In this document: one piece after another, positions 17,462 to 25,862 of the stretch
How the letters are laid out: every line of letters begins with the position of its first letter
Position numbering within the stretch: the stretch's first letter is position 1
DNA from: a virus
Strand: one strand, 5' to 3'
IMG/VR virus record: IMGVR_UViG_3300010375_000019
Coordinates: 1-64,000 of that record
Length of the DNA stretch: 64,000 bases
Made by a program: the position numbers and the translations under genes
Notes under the pieces: model-generated
What the model was told of the DNA's origin: nothing
Databases searched by the model: none
The model's input: the letters and a program-made list of their open reading frames with translations, nothing else

Positions 17462-17877
17462 TTTACTGTCAATGATGACTCAGGAGCAAATCCATAATGA
17501 TACCCAAGTATTCCTTTTGCAAGTAACAATCCCTCTACAGCAAGCCAGTCAACAAATGGTCTGTCAGATATTTTTTTGTCTGTCAACAAAGGACATCCCA
17601 GTGCGGCATCATCGATGTAAAGATTGGCATAGCATTTATTGCTCGAAGTCCATAACGATTGTTCTGGATTGTACTGTATGCCGTGGAGTTTTATTTCGTT
17701 GCGCAGAAACCATTGAACGGCAGCCTCAAGATGTACTCTGTCGCGCATGGTGTAAAGTATCAATAGATGACCTTCTTTCACCAGTCTTTTAAGTACAGGG
17801 GCAGCACCTATGTCCTTGCCTTCATTGGGGAATTCATGGGTGACGCACGTGCCGTCAAAATCAATTGCTATGAGCAT
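17458..17877 (-). CDS. HAD-family phosphatase-like protein, 139 aa
   Basis: Starts MLIAIDFDGTCVTHEFP, with motif I DFDGT (nucleophile Asp6). Motif II is LLILYTMRD and an acidic motif IV region reads LYIDDAALGCPL. Short HAD proteins of this kind occur in Bacteroidota phages and may remove phosphate from nucleotides or nucleic acid ends. The ATG at 17877 is chosen over 17985, leaving a 17-base overlap with the upstream gene. Confidence 0.8.
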   Translation of the reverse strand: MLIAIDFDGTCVTHEFPNEGKDIGAAPVLKRLVKEGHLLILYTMRDRVHLEAAVQWFLRNEIKLHGIQYNPEQSLWTSSNKCYANLYIDDAALGCPLLTDKKISDRPFVDWLAVEGLLLAKGILGYHYGFAPESSLTVK

Positions 17878-18346
17878 AGGGAATGAGTTTTGGTTTATGG
17901 TCTTTGATGTACACCATAGCACGTGGATGCCAAGGTGTACCGTTTGCGTTCTTGCCGAAGCATTTCCCATTGGGAAAGTTTTCAACTACCTGCTTAGCGC
18001 GCCATTCGATGTTCTTGAATGTGCCCCAGCAGAATATTATCTCTTGAACGGAATAGGCTGTTATTTTAAGCCATGCAAGGTCTGATTCAAATGAGTAAAA
18101 TGACTTCTCGAAAAGTTCTTTTGGCTTAGGCGTGATGTATGTCCATAGGTTGCACATCTTGAATCCACCGAATCCGAGTTCGCCAAGTTTTTTGATTAGC
18201 AAGTGGATGGTGGCATCGTCTTTAGAATCATCACCCTTGCTTGGATTCAATCCAATACACATCGCCAAAGGTTTGTTTTCGTCCCACACCCTTGTGAGCA
18301 CGAACCTTCTTTTTTTGTCGTCTGAAAACTCTGCGTGTCGGATCAT
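17861..18346 (-). CDS. DUF1643 protein, 161 aa
   Basis: Matches the DUF1643 layout: RFVLTRVWDENKPLAMCIGL followed by NPSKGDDSKDDATI, then GGFKMCNLWTYITPKPKELF and a C-terminal GTPWHPRAMVYIK. DUF1643 proteins are frequent in phages and bacteria and their biochemical role is not established as far as I know. It is coupled to its neighbours by short overlaps. Confidence 0.85.
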   Translation of the reverse strand: MIRHAEFSDDKKRRFVLTRVWDENKPLAMCIGLNPSKGDDSKDDATIHLLIKKLGELGFGGFKMCNLWTYITPKPKELFEKSFYSFESDLAWLKITAYSVQEIIFCWGTFKNIEWRAKQVVENFPNGKCFGKNANGTPWHPRAMVYIKDHKPKLIPYAHSN

Positions 18347-18807
18347 ACGAACTTGATAAGTTTTTTCTGTTCCTCTTTGAGAAAACCGATGCCTTGTTTG
18401 CCTTTGAAGAGGAAAGGTTTGATTCTCCTTACATCAGTGAAATGGAGTCCCCACAAAGTGTAAGGCTGGATGTCATTGTTCTCATCGATGTCGAAGTCTA
18501 TGTAGGCGAGACTTTTTTCCTCTTGCGTGAGTTTCTTGACTTGCGTCAGTTCACCGAGTGCCAATGCGTGGCCCGTCAACGTACTTGTCTCCTCGCGCGA
18601 AATGATATTCCTTGCCTTTTGGTGCCATTGCCCAGACAATCGCCTGAACTCCTCTACGGTATATTCCTTTTTGGTGGAGTAAATCAGATAAGTCCCCAAT
18701 GGGAAAGGTGGCTTCTTTCCGTTCTCCACCCATCTACTTTCTATTTTTCCGTGGAGCATCAATGAGGCGTATGGTTGGTAAAGACCAAGTGTGCGTATCA
18801 AATTCAT
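18343..18807 (-). CDS. ASCH/PUA-fold domain protein, 154 aa
   Basis: The start LGLYQPYASLMLHGKIESRW and the strand GTYLIYSTKK are typical of ASCH-type domains of the PUA superfamily, with a later strand ALALGELTQVKKL. Such proteins bind RNA or modified bases. It overlaps DUF1643 by ATGA, so the pair probably acts together in nucleic-acid metabolism; this is inference. Confidence 0.8.
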   Translation of the reverse strand: MNLIRTLGLYQPYASLMLHGKIESRWVENGKKPPFPLGTYLIYSTKKEYTVEEFRRLSGQWHQKARNIISREETSTLTGHALALGELTQVKKLTQEEKSLAYIDFDIDENNDIQPYTLWGLHFTDVRRIKPFLFKGKQGIGFLKEEQKKLIKFV

Positions 18808-19124
18808 TTTTTTCTATTTTTATATTTCTGCATCTGCGCAGGAAAAAAAGCACCTAAAACTTTCCAACAAGAATTATAAAATTCTTTCTCATCACAAGGG
18901 ATGGCATATCCATAAGGCATGTAATTGCTATAAAAAGTAGTTTGTGAAATGAGATAAATACCAATTGAATTTGATCTTCCTCTTCTTGTTTCACTTCCAG
19001 ATGACTCAAGGCATTGCAAGACATTGAAATCAGAAACGGAGACACGGAAGAACCTTATGCCATGATATTGCTGATGCCTAGGAGCAATTTTGAAGTACTG
19101 ATATTGAATTGAAAAATTACTCAT
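18804..19124 (-). CDS. Hypothetical protein, 106 aa
   Basis: Not recognised. Aromatic, basic sequence with QYHGIRFFRVSVSDFNVLQ and a basic end (QMQKYKNRKK). It overlaps the ASCH gene by ATGA. Confidence 0.65.
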   Translation of the reverse strand: MSNFSIQYQYFKIAPRHQQYHGIRFFRVSVSDFNVLQCLESSGSETRRGRSNSIGIYLISQTTFYSNYMPYGYAIPCDEKEFYNSCWKVLGAFFPAQMQKYKNRKK

Positions 19125-19194
19125 GTCAATAATTTTTAAAAACTAAAGGAGCGCCTTTCAAAGACCTACGATGGTTCTCTAGCGCACGCTTTGG

Positions 19195-19404
19195 CTATCT
19201 TTCAGCATCGACCACACAGCCCGCAAACTTCTTTTTCAATTGGAGAGTGTTTTTACCACTATCCTCCATAGACTTTTTACGACCGAGTTTTAACGTTACC
19301 ATCCCGAAACTGTCAGAGTGAGAAAGTGTCCAGGTTCTTCGCCTGTAACTTATCATCCTCAATTTTCTAGCCTCTCGTTCGCGCCTACCTAAATGTGTAT
19401 TCAT
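19195..19404 (-). CDS. Small Arg-rich hypothetical protein, 69 aa
   Basis: Very basic (LGRREREARKLRMISYRRRT) with a mixed C-terminus. An internal start at MISYRRRT is also possible. The coding evidence is weak: no overlap with neighbours and 60-70 base gaps on each side. Confidence 0.4.
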   Translation of the reverse strand: MNTHLGRREREARKLRMISYRRRTWTLSHSDSFGMVTLKLGRKKSMEDSGKNTLQLKKKFAGCVVDAER

Positions 19405-19466
19405 TAGAATTGCAAGTCTGCCGCGTTATCTCAATTGCTTACTTTTGATGCGCGACTCCCTTAGTT

Positions 19467-19670
19467 TTATTTTTTTATAGTGTTCAACTTCAACGGTAAC
19501 TGCTTCATCCTTTTTTCCTCCTCGCGTATTTTTTCAAGACCTTCGTTTATCTTCCGCCTGAGCCATGCCGCCTTCCTTCTCCAAATTTTCAACTGGGCTG
19601 GGCTTTGATGAACCTTGTCGTCCAGTTTTGATTTTATGCGCTGCAGTTCTTCAACCAAGTTCATAGGCAT
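19467..19670 (-). CDS. Small coiled-coil protein, 67 aa
   Basis: Helical and highly charged (LVEELQRIKSKLDDKVHQ, INEGLEKIREEEKRMKQL). Its ATG directly follows a hairpin plus T7 run, so expression probably depends on read-through or regulation of that leader. Function unknown. Confidence 0.55.
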   Translation of the reverse strand: MPMNLVEELQRIKSKLDDKVHQSPAQLKIWRRKAAWLRRKINEGLEKIREEEKRMKQLPLKLNTIKK

Positions 19671-19789
19671 AAAAAAACATCGAACCCGATAAATCCAAGG
19701 AGGTTGACGGAGTCACTCGCCAAGCCATCCCCAAAAGTATCGGGTTCGATGGTATAAATGTCTTGGATTTTGGTGACTCTATCAAAACC
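19671..19789 (-). ncRNA. Structured leader with hairpin and T7: attenuator or small RNA
   Basis: On the minus strand, 14 bases (CATCGAACCCGATA) pair perfectly with 14 bases just before TTTTTTT and the ATG of the 67 aa gene. Two further complementary pairs occur: AAATCCAAG with CTTGGATTT, and GAGTCAC with GTGACTC. The six segments run in the order a-b-c-a'-b'-c', so all pairs cross. A strong promoter lies just upstream. The segments are seen directly; a regulated terminator or small RNA is inferred. Confidence 0.55.
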
Positions 19790-19795
19790 ATGTAC

Positions 19796-19825
19796 CAAAC
19801 GTAGAACAAATTCTACACTTTCAAA
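19796..19825 (-). promoter_or_regulatory. Promoter for the structured leader
   Basis: TTTG (19825-19822), 18 bases, then TACGTTTG (19803-19796) on the minus strand, a full match to the Bacteroidota consensus. Transcription would start about 19789 and run into the leader and the 19467-19670 gene. Confidence 0.75.
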
Positions 19826-19939
19826 ATTATTTTGTCAACATTTTATCCACACGACTCTGATTTAGTGTGTATCTTATTGTATTTCAAATGATAAATTCCC
19901 AATTTTGAGTCCTAATATTTTTTACTTAAAACAAAAAAC

Positions 19940-20128
19940 ATGACACAGGAACACATCGATGAACTGGAAGCACGCAAACTGGCCGAGGCTTTCAGGGATG
20001 CCAAAGTACTTGAAAGACTTGAGGCATTGGAAGCCAAAATTGGGTTGGCCAAGGAAACGCCTACAGAAAAGTTAGATCCACAAGACGAAACCAAGGCACC
20101 TTCTGCCAACGAACCCGAAGGCAATTAA
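19940..20128 (+). CDS. Small acidic helical protein, 62 aa
   Basis: A single plus-strand gene inside a minus-strand region. The first 35 residues form a charged helix (DELEARKLAEAFRDAKVLER), the tail is Pro/Glu-rich and disordered. It is bounded by a divergent promoter region and a bidirectional terminator, so it is its own transcription unit. Function unknown. Confidence 0.7.
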   Translation: MTQEHIDELEARKLAEAFRDAKVLERLEALEAKIGLAKETPTEKLDPQDETKAPSANEPEGN

Positions 20129-20130
20129 AC

Positions 20131-20165
20131 AAAAAGGATGCAACCACTACGGAGCATCCTTTTTT
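20131..20165. terminator. Bidirectional terminator between convergent genes
   Basis: AAAAAGGATGC and GCATCCTTTTT form an 11 bp stem around a 12-base loop; T-runs follow on both strands. It serves the 62 aa gene (plus) and the portal operon end (minus). Confidence 0.85.
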
Positions 20166-20180
20166 ATTTATATCGTATTA

Positions 20181-20600
20181 TTAATTGGCGTGACCTGCTG
20201 GCACACCTGCACTTCCTATCCATCCATGCCATTGGCAATGTCCTGCATTAATTAAAATTGAAGGAGATAATTGTAAATCGTTCAATCCAGTTCCGCCAAT
20301 TATATCCCATTTTGCGGGTTGTCCTTCACTGTTTCTTGATACACATTCATCAGATACATTCCTGTTTTCAAATGAAATGCAAATACTGTGTGTACCGATT
20401 GGGCCATTATTGTTTTTGAAACACAAAGGACATAAGAACATTATCCCTTGCGCCTCAGACAATAACTCAGTTGGAATCAATACCCAAGTTTCAAATCCGC
20501 CATACTGATAACTGCCATCAGGCATCAGTCGGCCATGACCTGATCCTGCTATTCTTTTTTCATAGCGAATGAAATAGGCTTCTAATTCTTTAAGAGTCAT
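20181..20600 (-). CDS. Cys/His-containing protein resembling DUF6527, 139 aa
   Basis: Carries FLCPLCFKNNNGPIGTHSI near residue 55-75 and LSPSILINAGHCQWHGWIG near the end, a pattern of paired Cys and His that suggests metal binding and recalls DUF6527. The N-terminal part has RIAGSGHGRLMPDGSYQYGG. It follows the portal gene on the same strand with a 4-base gap. Confidence 0.65.
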   Translation of the reverse strand: MTLKELEAYFIRYEKRIAGSGHGRLMPDGSYQYGGFETWVLIPTELLSEAQGIMFLCPLCFKNNNGPIGTHSICISFENRNVSDECVSRNSEGQPAKWDIIGGTGLNDLQLSPSILINAGHCQWHGWIGSAGVPAGHAN

Positions 20601-20604
20601 ATTA

Positions 20605-23025
20605 TCACGCCCTCACTTGAACCTTGCTTCCCTCTTTTTTCGACTGCGCCAAGATATTCGCCTTGGTCAAGTCCCCTTTCACTTTCATCTCCGTCTGCAA
20701 CAGTGCAAGGTATGTCTGGTTTTCCTCTGCGGTCAGTTCCATCCCTTTGGTAAGTTTTGCCAGCATCATGTCGATCACACCTTTTTCCCTAATTACTGCT
20801 ATCTCGGATTCAGTGTCGATGTTCTTTTTCTCTTTGTACGATTGCAAATCCAAAAACATGCTTTTCTGTTTCTCCTGCTCGAGTGCAACCGCGGTCTGGG
20901 TGTTGCCTTGTGCCTGCGCGTTCATCTTCTCTATTTCCATCTGCTGCAACTCAGCCTCGCGTTGTCTTCTCTTTTGGGCGAGCAGTTGGTATGCCCTCCA
21001 AATGTTCTTTTCGTTCTCGATCAGGAACGCGTCCTCAGGCAATAATACCCCTCCGTTGGTCTTCAACGAAGCCACCACATAATCGTGCAGGTTGGCCCTC
21101 ATCTCCTCGGTGATACCTGCGTCTATACTGATGGCAAGATCCATCAACGCAAGACGTTTGGTATCGATAAAGAACGCATGTGAATCGCTCCCCAATGCCA
21201 ATTCCTTGCCCTTGCTGCGTCCCATCATTTCGGCATCTGGCACCAATAAAGCCACACGTCTAGCGGTGTTCTCATAAATATTTATGAACCCGTGGTACAT
21301 GTCGCCAAGGGCATTATCACTGTTGGCAACCGCTGTCTCGGCAACGAACTTACCTGTCTTTGTAGGCGGCAGGCTGCTGTCTGTGACTTCGTTCAATCCG
21401 ATGATCCCGCGCATGATGTCTATGTCACGGATGATGAAGTCAAGATGCTGAACTGCCGCCTCAGAGATACCGCCCTTGATGTTCTCCAATGGCTTATAAG
21501 GATAAGGCCTTCCGTTCGGGTCTGTTCCCACGTACACGAACGAACCTGTCTCCGCGTACATCTGGAGCAAATCCTGCATCTTGAACTTCTTATTGCCTAT
21601 CTCCACCATACCTAAGGCGCGTCTTTCGATCGCTAGTCCATCGGGTTTTGATTTGGCGATGTGGTGCTGGTATTGCAGCCAGTTCACCTGTATGTTGTCC
21701 AGCAAAGGCTCGCACTGCCTCATGATGCTGTCGAAGTCCATGGTGTACATGGTGGAACTCAGCATGCAGTCGTTGATGCTGCCAACGGCACGGATCATGT
21801 TGGACTTGCGTCCGTAGTTGAAAATGTAGTCCGTGTCGCAGATCCACTCAGCCCCGTACACGTTATTGACGGTATCACGGATGATGGTCCTTTCCTCTCC
21901 TTTGGTGGCATAGAAAGTCTGGTATTCGGCATCGGTCAGACCTTTTTTGTTGAGCCATTGCGGGTTGTCACGTTTCTGGAAGGTGGTGTTCCCTTTGCTG
22001 TTCTTGGTCTTCACGTAGGCGATGTCGTCCGCTGAATACCATTCAGCATCCAGTATCGTAACTTTTTCGTGGTCCCAAGGGTAGCGGTTCCAAGTAAGGA
22101 AATAACTCTGTGCCCCGATTGCGGTGTAATCGCGTCCGCTGGTCTTCGAGGCGATCTTTGCCAGGTCCTCATCGGTGAAAGTACCTGCCGGCACGCTGGC
22201 CCTCAATTCCGACAAAGTAACCTGACGGTAATCCCCTATCCTGTTTAGGTCGGAAAAATCGTTGTTGATGCAGCTGTTGCAGATCGTCTGTTCCGGAATC
22301 CTGCGCCTGATGCGTATGCGTCCGATCTGGTCTATGAAAATCTTTGTTGAGGCGATACCAACTTCTATCAGGTCATCAAGAATCTGGTCCTCCAACTGCT
22401 TCCAGTCGCTCTGCAAAAAGGCCATGTCCACCTGGTCCTGCATGTACATAACGTATTTGTTCTTGGGGTACATGTCCTGGTACATCTTGATCTGGTCGGT
22501 ATTCTCAGGCGTTGGTTGCCCTTTTTCGAAAGGCACCTGCGGTTTGTAGCCATGCACGTTCTTGGCCACGCTTTCGTGGAAGTCCCTGTTCACGAGCCAT
22601 TCGGTGATCGTTGCGCGTTGGTCCTCGATCTCCTTCGCAGAGGTCTGGTCGATCGCCGAAATAACAATCTCACGGGGGATCTTCTTCAGGCGGTTCTTGA
22701 TGACCTTCTTGAAACGAGGGAAAACGGCAAGTATATTCCAGTCAAGGTTGCGCCAGCTCATGTCCTTCTTGCCGTGGCGCTTGCGTGTCCCTAGCAAATC
22801 CTTGTACTGATCGATCGGCTGTTTGCCACGTGCGTACATGCGCCATTCCTGATATTGTTGATACGCCCAGCGGAGTATCTGGGAATTGCCCGTGGTGTAC
22901 TCGCGGTTGAACGCCTTCATGTATTGCAAGCACCACTTTTTGTCCTTTTTCTCGGGCGGTACCTGATGTGACGGGTAGCCGAAATTCATAGGTTCCTGCT
23001 TGAACGCTTGGTTTTCTGTTGCCAT
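20605..23025 (-). CDS. Portal protein, 806 aa
   Basis: The dodecameric ring at the packaging vertex. Identified by size, its place directly after the terminase (1-base gap) and characteristic segments: MSWRNLDWNILAVFPRFKKV near 95-115, a body with WDHEKVTILDAEWYSADD, and a long helical C-terminus (LLAQKRRQREAELQQMEIEK) that would form the barrel. The length matches the large portals of crAss-like podoviruses. No fused protease or other domain is seen. Confidence 0.85.
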   Translation of the reverse strand: MATENQAFKQEPMNFGYPSHQVPPEKKDKKWCLQYMKAFNREYTTGNSQILRWAYQQYQEWRMYARGKQPIDQYKDLLGTRKRHGKKDMSWRNLDWNILAVFPRFKKVIKNRLKKIPREIVISAIDQTSAKEIEDQRATITEWLVNRDFHESVAKNVHGYKPQVPFEKGQPTPENTDQIKMYQDMYPKNKYVMYMQDQVDMAFLQSDWKQLEDQILDDLIEVGIASTKIFIDQIGRIRIRRRIPEQTICNSCINNDFSDLNRIGDYRQVTLSELRASVPAGTFTDEDLAKIASKTSGRDYTAIGAQSYFLTWNRYPWDHEKVTILDAEWYSADDIAYVKTKNSKGNTTFQKRDNPQWLNKKGLTDAEYQTFYATKGEERTIIRDTVNNVYGAEWICDTDYIFNYGRKSNMIRAVGSINDCMLSSTMYTMDFDSIMRQCEPLLDNIQVNWLQYQHHIAKSKPDGLAIERRALGMVEIGNKKFKMQDLLQMYAETGSFVYVGTDPNGRPYPYKPLENIKGGISEAAVQHLDFIIRDIDIMRGIIGLNEVTDSSLPPTKTGKFVAETAVANSDNALGDMYHGFINIYENTARRVALLVPDAEMMGRSKGKELALGSDSHAFFIDTKRLALMDLAISIDAGITEEMRANLHDYVVASLKTNGGVLLPEDAFLIENEKNIWRAYQLLAQKRRQREAELQQMEIEKMNAQAQGNTQTAVALEQEKQKSMFLDLQSYKEKKNIDTESEIAVIREKGVIDMMLAKLTKGMELTAEENQTYLALLQTEMKVKGDLTKANILAQSKKEGSKVQVRA

Positions 23026-23026
23026 T

Positions 23027-25282
23027 TTATGCGGTTTTTGACCAAATCTTAGACCTGTTTCCGCTCTGGTCGAATTGCGGAAACACTTCGTTTATATCGA
23101 ACGAATCCTCTTTCTGTTCCACCCTGACATTTGCCTGGGACGCTAGTATCGTGAAGCCTGCCGCGGTCACTGCATCGAACTTGGTGCGGTCCTTCGCCTG
23201 ATAGCCGATCATCTGCTTTATCAAGGCTGGGAACGGTATCCTGTGTCCGTTGTGCTCCACGAAACTAACCAATTGCTGTAAGTAGGCGTTGACCGTCTCG
23301 TCCGCGTTGTAGAGCCCTTTGTAGGAGTCGTCACGCGATGTCTGTTTGATGATCGTTTCATCGAAATCGCCCTTGTAAAGGAAGAACTGACCGTAATTCC
23401 TGCTGTTGAGGTACTGGTTCAAAGTCTGCACGTTGTCCTCTGCGCAAATGCTGCATCCGAAGTATCGCATCGCCTTAATCATGTCCTCTCCGAAGACACT
23501 GAAATCGTTAGGGCGATAGAGGTATTCCCCACAGAAATTGTTCGTCTTCCAGTTTTTCTTCTGCACGTTGAGATCTATAGCCGGGTTGTACATCTCCCAC
23601 ACGTATGCCCCCGCCTTGGAGAACCTGGGGTCATCGGTGCGTGTCAGGCGTATCGGGTCAGCGCCCATTCGGAAATATTTGTTGTTGAGCGGGTACCACA
23701 GTTTCTTGCTGTCGTAAAATTCATGCGACACGCGATTGCTCTCGCGCTTGTCGCCCTCCACTTTCATCACTCCTTCCTTGTCAAGTAGTTTGGTGAGTGC
23801 CCAGCGCCCCGCAAGGTCATCCCTTACAAACTCCACAAGACCGTCCTCATGGTCCACCCATTCGAAATTGCCTTTGATAAATGGATAACTCTGCGATCCT
23901 TCCAGAAAATCCAACCGTTTTTGAAGGATCATCACATTGAAAGGGCTCGCCTGGGAGGTCATCATCTTGGCCTCGTCCCATGAAAGGGGGTATTTTCTTA
24001 TCTGTTGGGCGAGAAGCTGGTAGTTATGTCTAAAAGGCTCCCTGTCCTGCAAAATACGTGTCTTTGCTCCTATGAAAACACGCTGTCCGTCCTCACCTAT
24101 CACCACTTCATCGGGCTTTGGATCATCCACCACTGAGCGTCCATATTCATCGAACACGTAACCTTCAGCTGCGGAAATGAACAACGAAAGCAGATTGGAG
24201 GTGGTCTTGCCATTGGCGTTCTTTTTCATCAACGATGGTCTTCCGTGCTCGAACATCTCGATGAAGTTCTCACCACCACGCTCGAGTTCCTCTATTGTCG
24301 TAGGCGCGAAAATGAAGCCTATTTTCTGGTAGTTGTCACGTGTGGATGGGATCAGAATGCGCAATGTCTCATAAACATCAGCCTCCACCCATTTACCTGG
24401 TTCCTCCATGGAATAGTCATGGAGCTTGTACCCATCATAACTGGTGGGTTTGGTCTCCCTGAAATCTATCTTGCAGTTGAGCGTGTCGTCATCTTCCTGA
24501 TCCTCCTCGATCTGGGACTTTCCTTTGGCGACAGGTTTTTTGAAGAGCATCTCGTTCTTGTGGGTCGAATTATAGTCATGCACAGGCTTGAAGAAATCAG
24601 GTTGGTTCCTCCACCCCAAAATGAAACTTTCCTCGAACTTGTCGCTGGCATCGTTTCTGGTCTGCGCCTGCATTCCTGCCCTTCGGTTTTTCTTGAAACT
24701 CTGTTCATACCACAGATTGTGCATTGAAATGCTGGTTTTCCCCCTTCTGCGGTTTGTGCTTAATGAAACACCATGTACAAGGTCATGGTCTTTGGCGTAT
24801 TGTATGGAATAAAATTCCTTCCGTAAAGTCAGTCTCAATTTGGGATAACCAAAATCCTGATACCACCAGTTGACGAAATCGTAAAACTGGCCCGTGATGT
24901 ACACATATTCGGTCGGCTGGTTGTTGCGGTTGCCTATGGCCACCCACAAACCGTTGATCTTTCGCTTCCATTCCTGTGTTCGGAATTCATTGCATTTGGG
25001 GTGCACATAAGAAGGATCAATTTTTTGCTGGGTGGTTTCTTCCTTCCTCCATTTTTTCCACTCAGGCGGGATCGGTGTGCGGTGCCATTTCTGGTCCTCG
25101 ATGGCCAAATGCTCGTTGAGTATCTCGCAGCGGACAAGTTCGTATGACGGCCTTCCTGTCTCAAGGTCTGGCACTCGATCTATGGTGAAACCCAACGGTG
25201 GAAGATGCACTTCAATGGTCTCATCGTCCCATTGGATGGGGAACATGCTGCCTCCTGGTATGGGGTTGCAAATGGTGTGCAT
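23027..25282 (-). CDS. Terminase large subunit, 751 aa
   Basis: The packaging motor ATPase and nuclease. A deviant Walker A (STNRRRGKTS) lies near residue 175-184, and a P-loop ATPase coupling region follows. The C-terminal nuclease half starts near 555 with YFRMGADPIRLTRTDDPRFS and AYVWEMYNPAIDL, then EYLYRPNDFSVFGEDMIKAM, whose acidic residues could bind the metals. I start at 25282, where TAATG overlaps the upstream stop, instead of a longer start at 25324. Size and the portal next door support the call. Confidence 0.87.
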   Translation of the reverse strand: MHTICNPIPGGSMFPIQWDDETIEVHLPPLGFTIDRVPDLETGRPSYELVRCEILNEHLAIEDQKWHRTPIPPEWKKWRKEETTQQKIDPSYVHPKCNEFRTQEWKRKINGLWVAIGNRNNQPTEYVYITGQFYDFVNWWYQDFGYPKLRLTLRKEFYSIQYAKDHDLVHGVSLSTNRRRGKTSISMHNLWYEQSFKKNRRAGMQAQTRNDASDKFEESFILGWRNQPDFFKPVHDYNSTHKNEMLFKKPVAKGKSQIEEDQEDDDTLNCKIDFRETKPTSYDGYKLHDYSMEEPGKWVEADVYETLRILIPSTRDNYQKIGFIFAPTTIEELERGGENFIEMFEHGRPSLMKKNANGKTTSNLLSLFISAAEGYVFDEYGRSVVDDPKPDEVVIGEDGQRVFIGAKTRILQDREPFRHNYQLLAQQIRKYPLSWDEAKMMTSQASPFNVMILQKRLDFLEGSQSYPFIKGNFEWVDHEDGLVEFVRDDLAGRWALTKLLDKEGVMKVEGDKRESNRVSHEFYDSKKLWYPLNNKYFRMGADPIRLTRTDDPRFSKAGAYVWEMYNPAIDLNVQKKNWKTNNFCGEYLYRPNDFSVFGEDMIKAMRYFGCSICAEDNVQTLNQYLNSRNYGQFFLYKGDFDETIIKQTSRDDSYKGLYNADETVNAYLQQLVSFVEHNGHRIPFPALIKQMIGYQAKDRTKFDAVTAAGFTILASQANVRVEQKEDSFDINEVFPQFDQSGNRSKIWSKTA

Positions 25283-25683
25283 TATGATCCGTAATCGATT
25301 ATGACCAGCCTTCCGTTGAGCCATCCAAAACTATCAGCCTTCCATTCACATGGCATAGGAGGCATTCTGTCCTCTTCCACACCATCCAACCATACATAAT
25401 ACGCAATGGATTCCTTTAATTCTAAAAACTCCTTTTGTGTCAGCACTTTCACGCGAGGCATCACAACTATGAACCTTCCAAAGCATGTCCAGTAGATGGG
25501 GCATAGTTTTTTTGTCCATTGAAACGATCTTCCCCACTGTACTTCCTGATCGTTGCCCAAAAGCCCTTTCAGGAACAATAGCCATGAATAAAAACTGGGG
25601 AATTTGATGGCATAACTGCCGATCAAAAGCACCCATCTGGTAGTTCCTGTTTTTATCAATTGCATTTTCGTTCGTAAAAGCAC
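25282..25683 (-). CDS. Small protein with degenerate kinase-like pattern, 133 aa
   Basis: Unassigned. TGTTRWVLLIGSYAIKFPS resembles a kinase glycine-loop strand and its Lys, and WLNGRLVIIDYGS at the C-terminus resembles the strand-DYG metal site of kinase-like proteins. The middle catalytic loop is missing at this length. It lies between the putative small terminase block and the terminase. This could be chance similarity or a phage family of reduced kinase fold. Confidence 0.6.
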   Translation of the reverse strand: MLLRTKMQLIKTGTTRWVLLIGSYAIKFPSFYSWLLFLKGLLGNDQEVQWGRSFQWTKKLCPIYWTCFGRFIVVMPRVKVLTQKEFLELKESIAYYVWLDGVEEDRMPPMPCEWKADSFGWLNGRLVIIDYGS

Positions 25684-25862
25684 TTACCGCAAGTGCATGA
25701 AAGTTTTGTTGTCCAGAACCAAATCTCAACTCCTTTTATTTGATAACTTTTGTATTCATGCACTTCTTGATGAAACGAAAGTTTCCCAGTGTAAAAAAAA
25801 CTGAACAAGTGTTTCAGTAAGTGTGATTGCAACAATATCCAAGCGAATATCTTTCTCATCAA
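25656..25862 (-). CDS. Short Cys-containing protein, 68 aa
   Basis: Hydrophobic N-terminus (MMRKIFAWILLQSHLLKHLF) and a terminal CTCGKCFYERKC cluster that could bind zinc. It overlaps the upstream stop by ATGA and the next gene by 28 bases. Moderately supported. Confidence 0.5.
   Translation of the reverse strand: MMRKIFAWILLQSHLLKHLFSFFYTGKLSFHQEVHEYKSYQIKGVEIWFWTTKLSCTCGKCFYERKCN

Noticed and set aside
19738-19755. GGGTTCGAT resembling a tRNA T loop
   Set aside because: No acceptor or anticodon arm surrounds it; it is one arm of the 14 bp inverted repeat of the leader.
25346-25729. Alternative minus-strand frame of 127 aa over the 133 aa gene upstream of terminase
   Set aside because: The 133 aa frame has coupled starts and stops with both neighbours, and this one does not.
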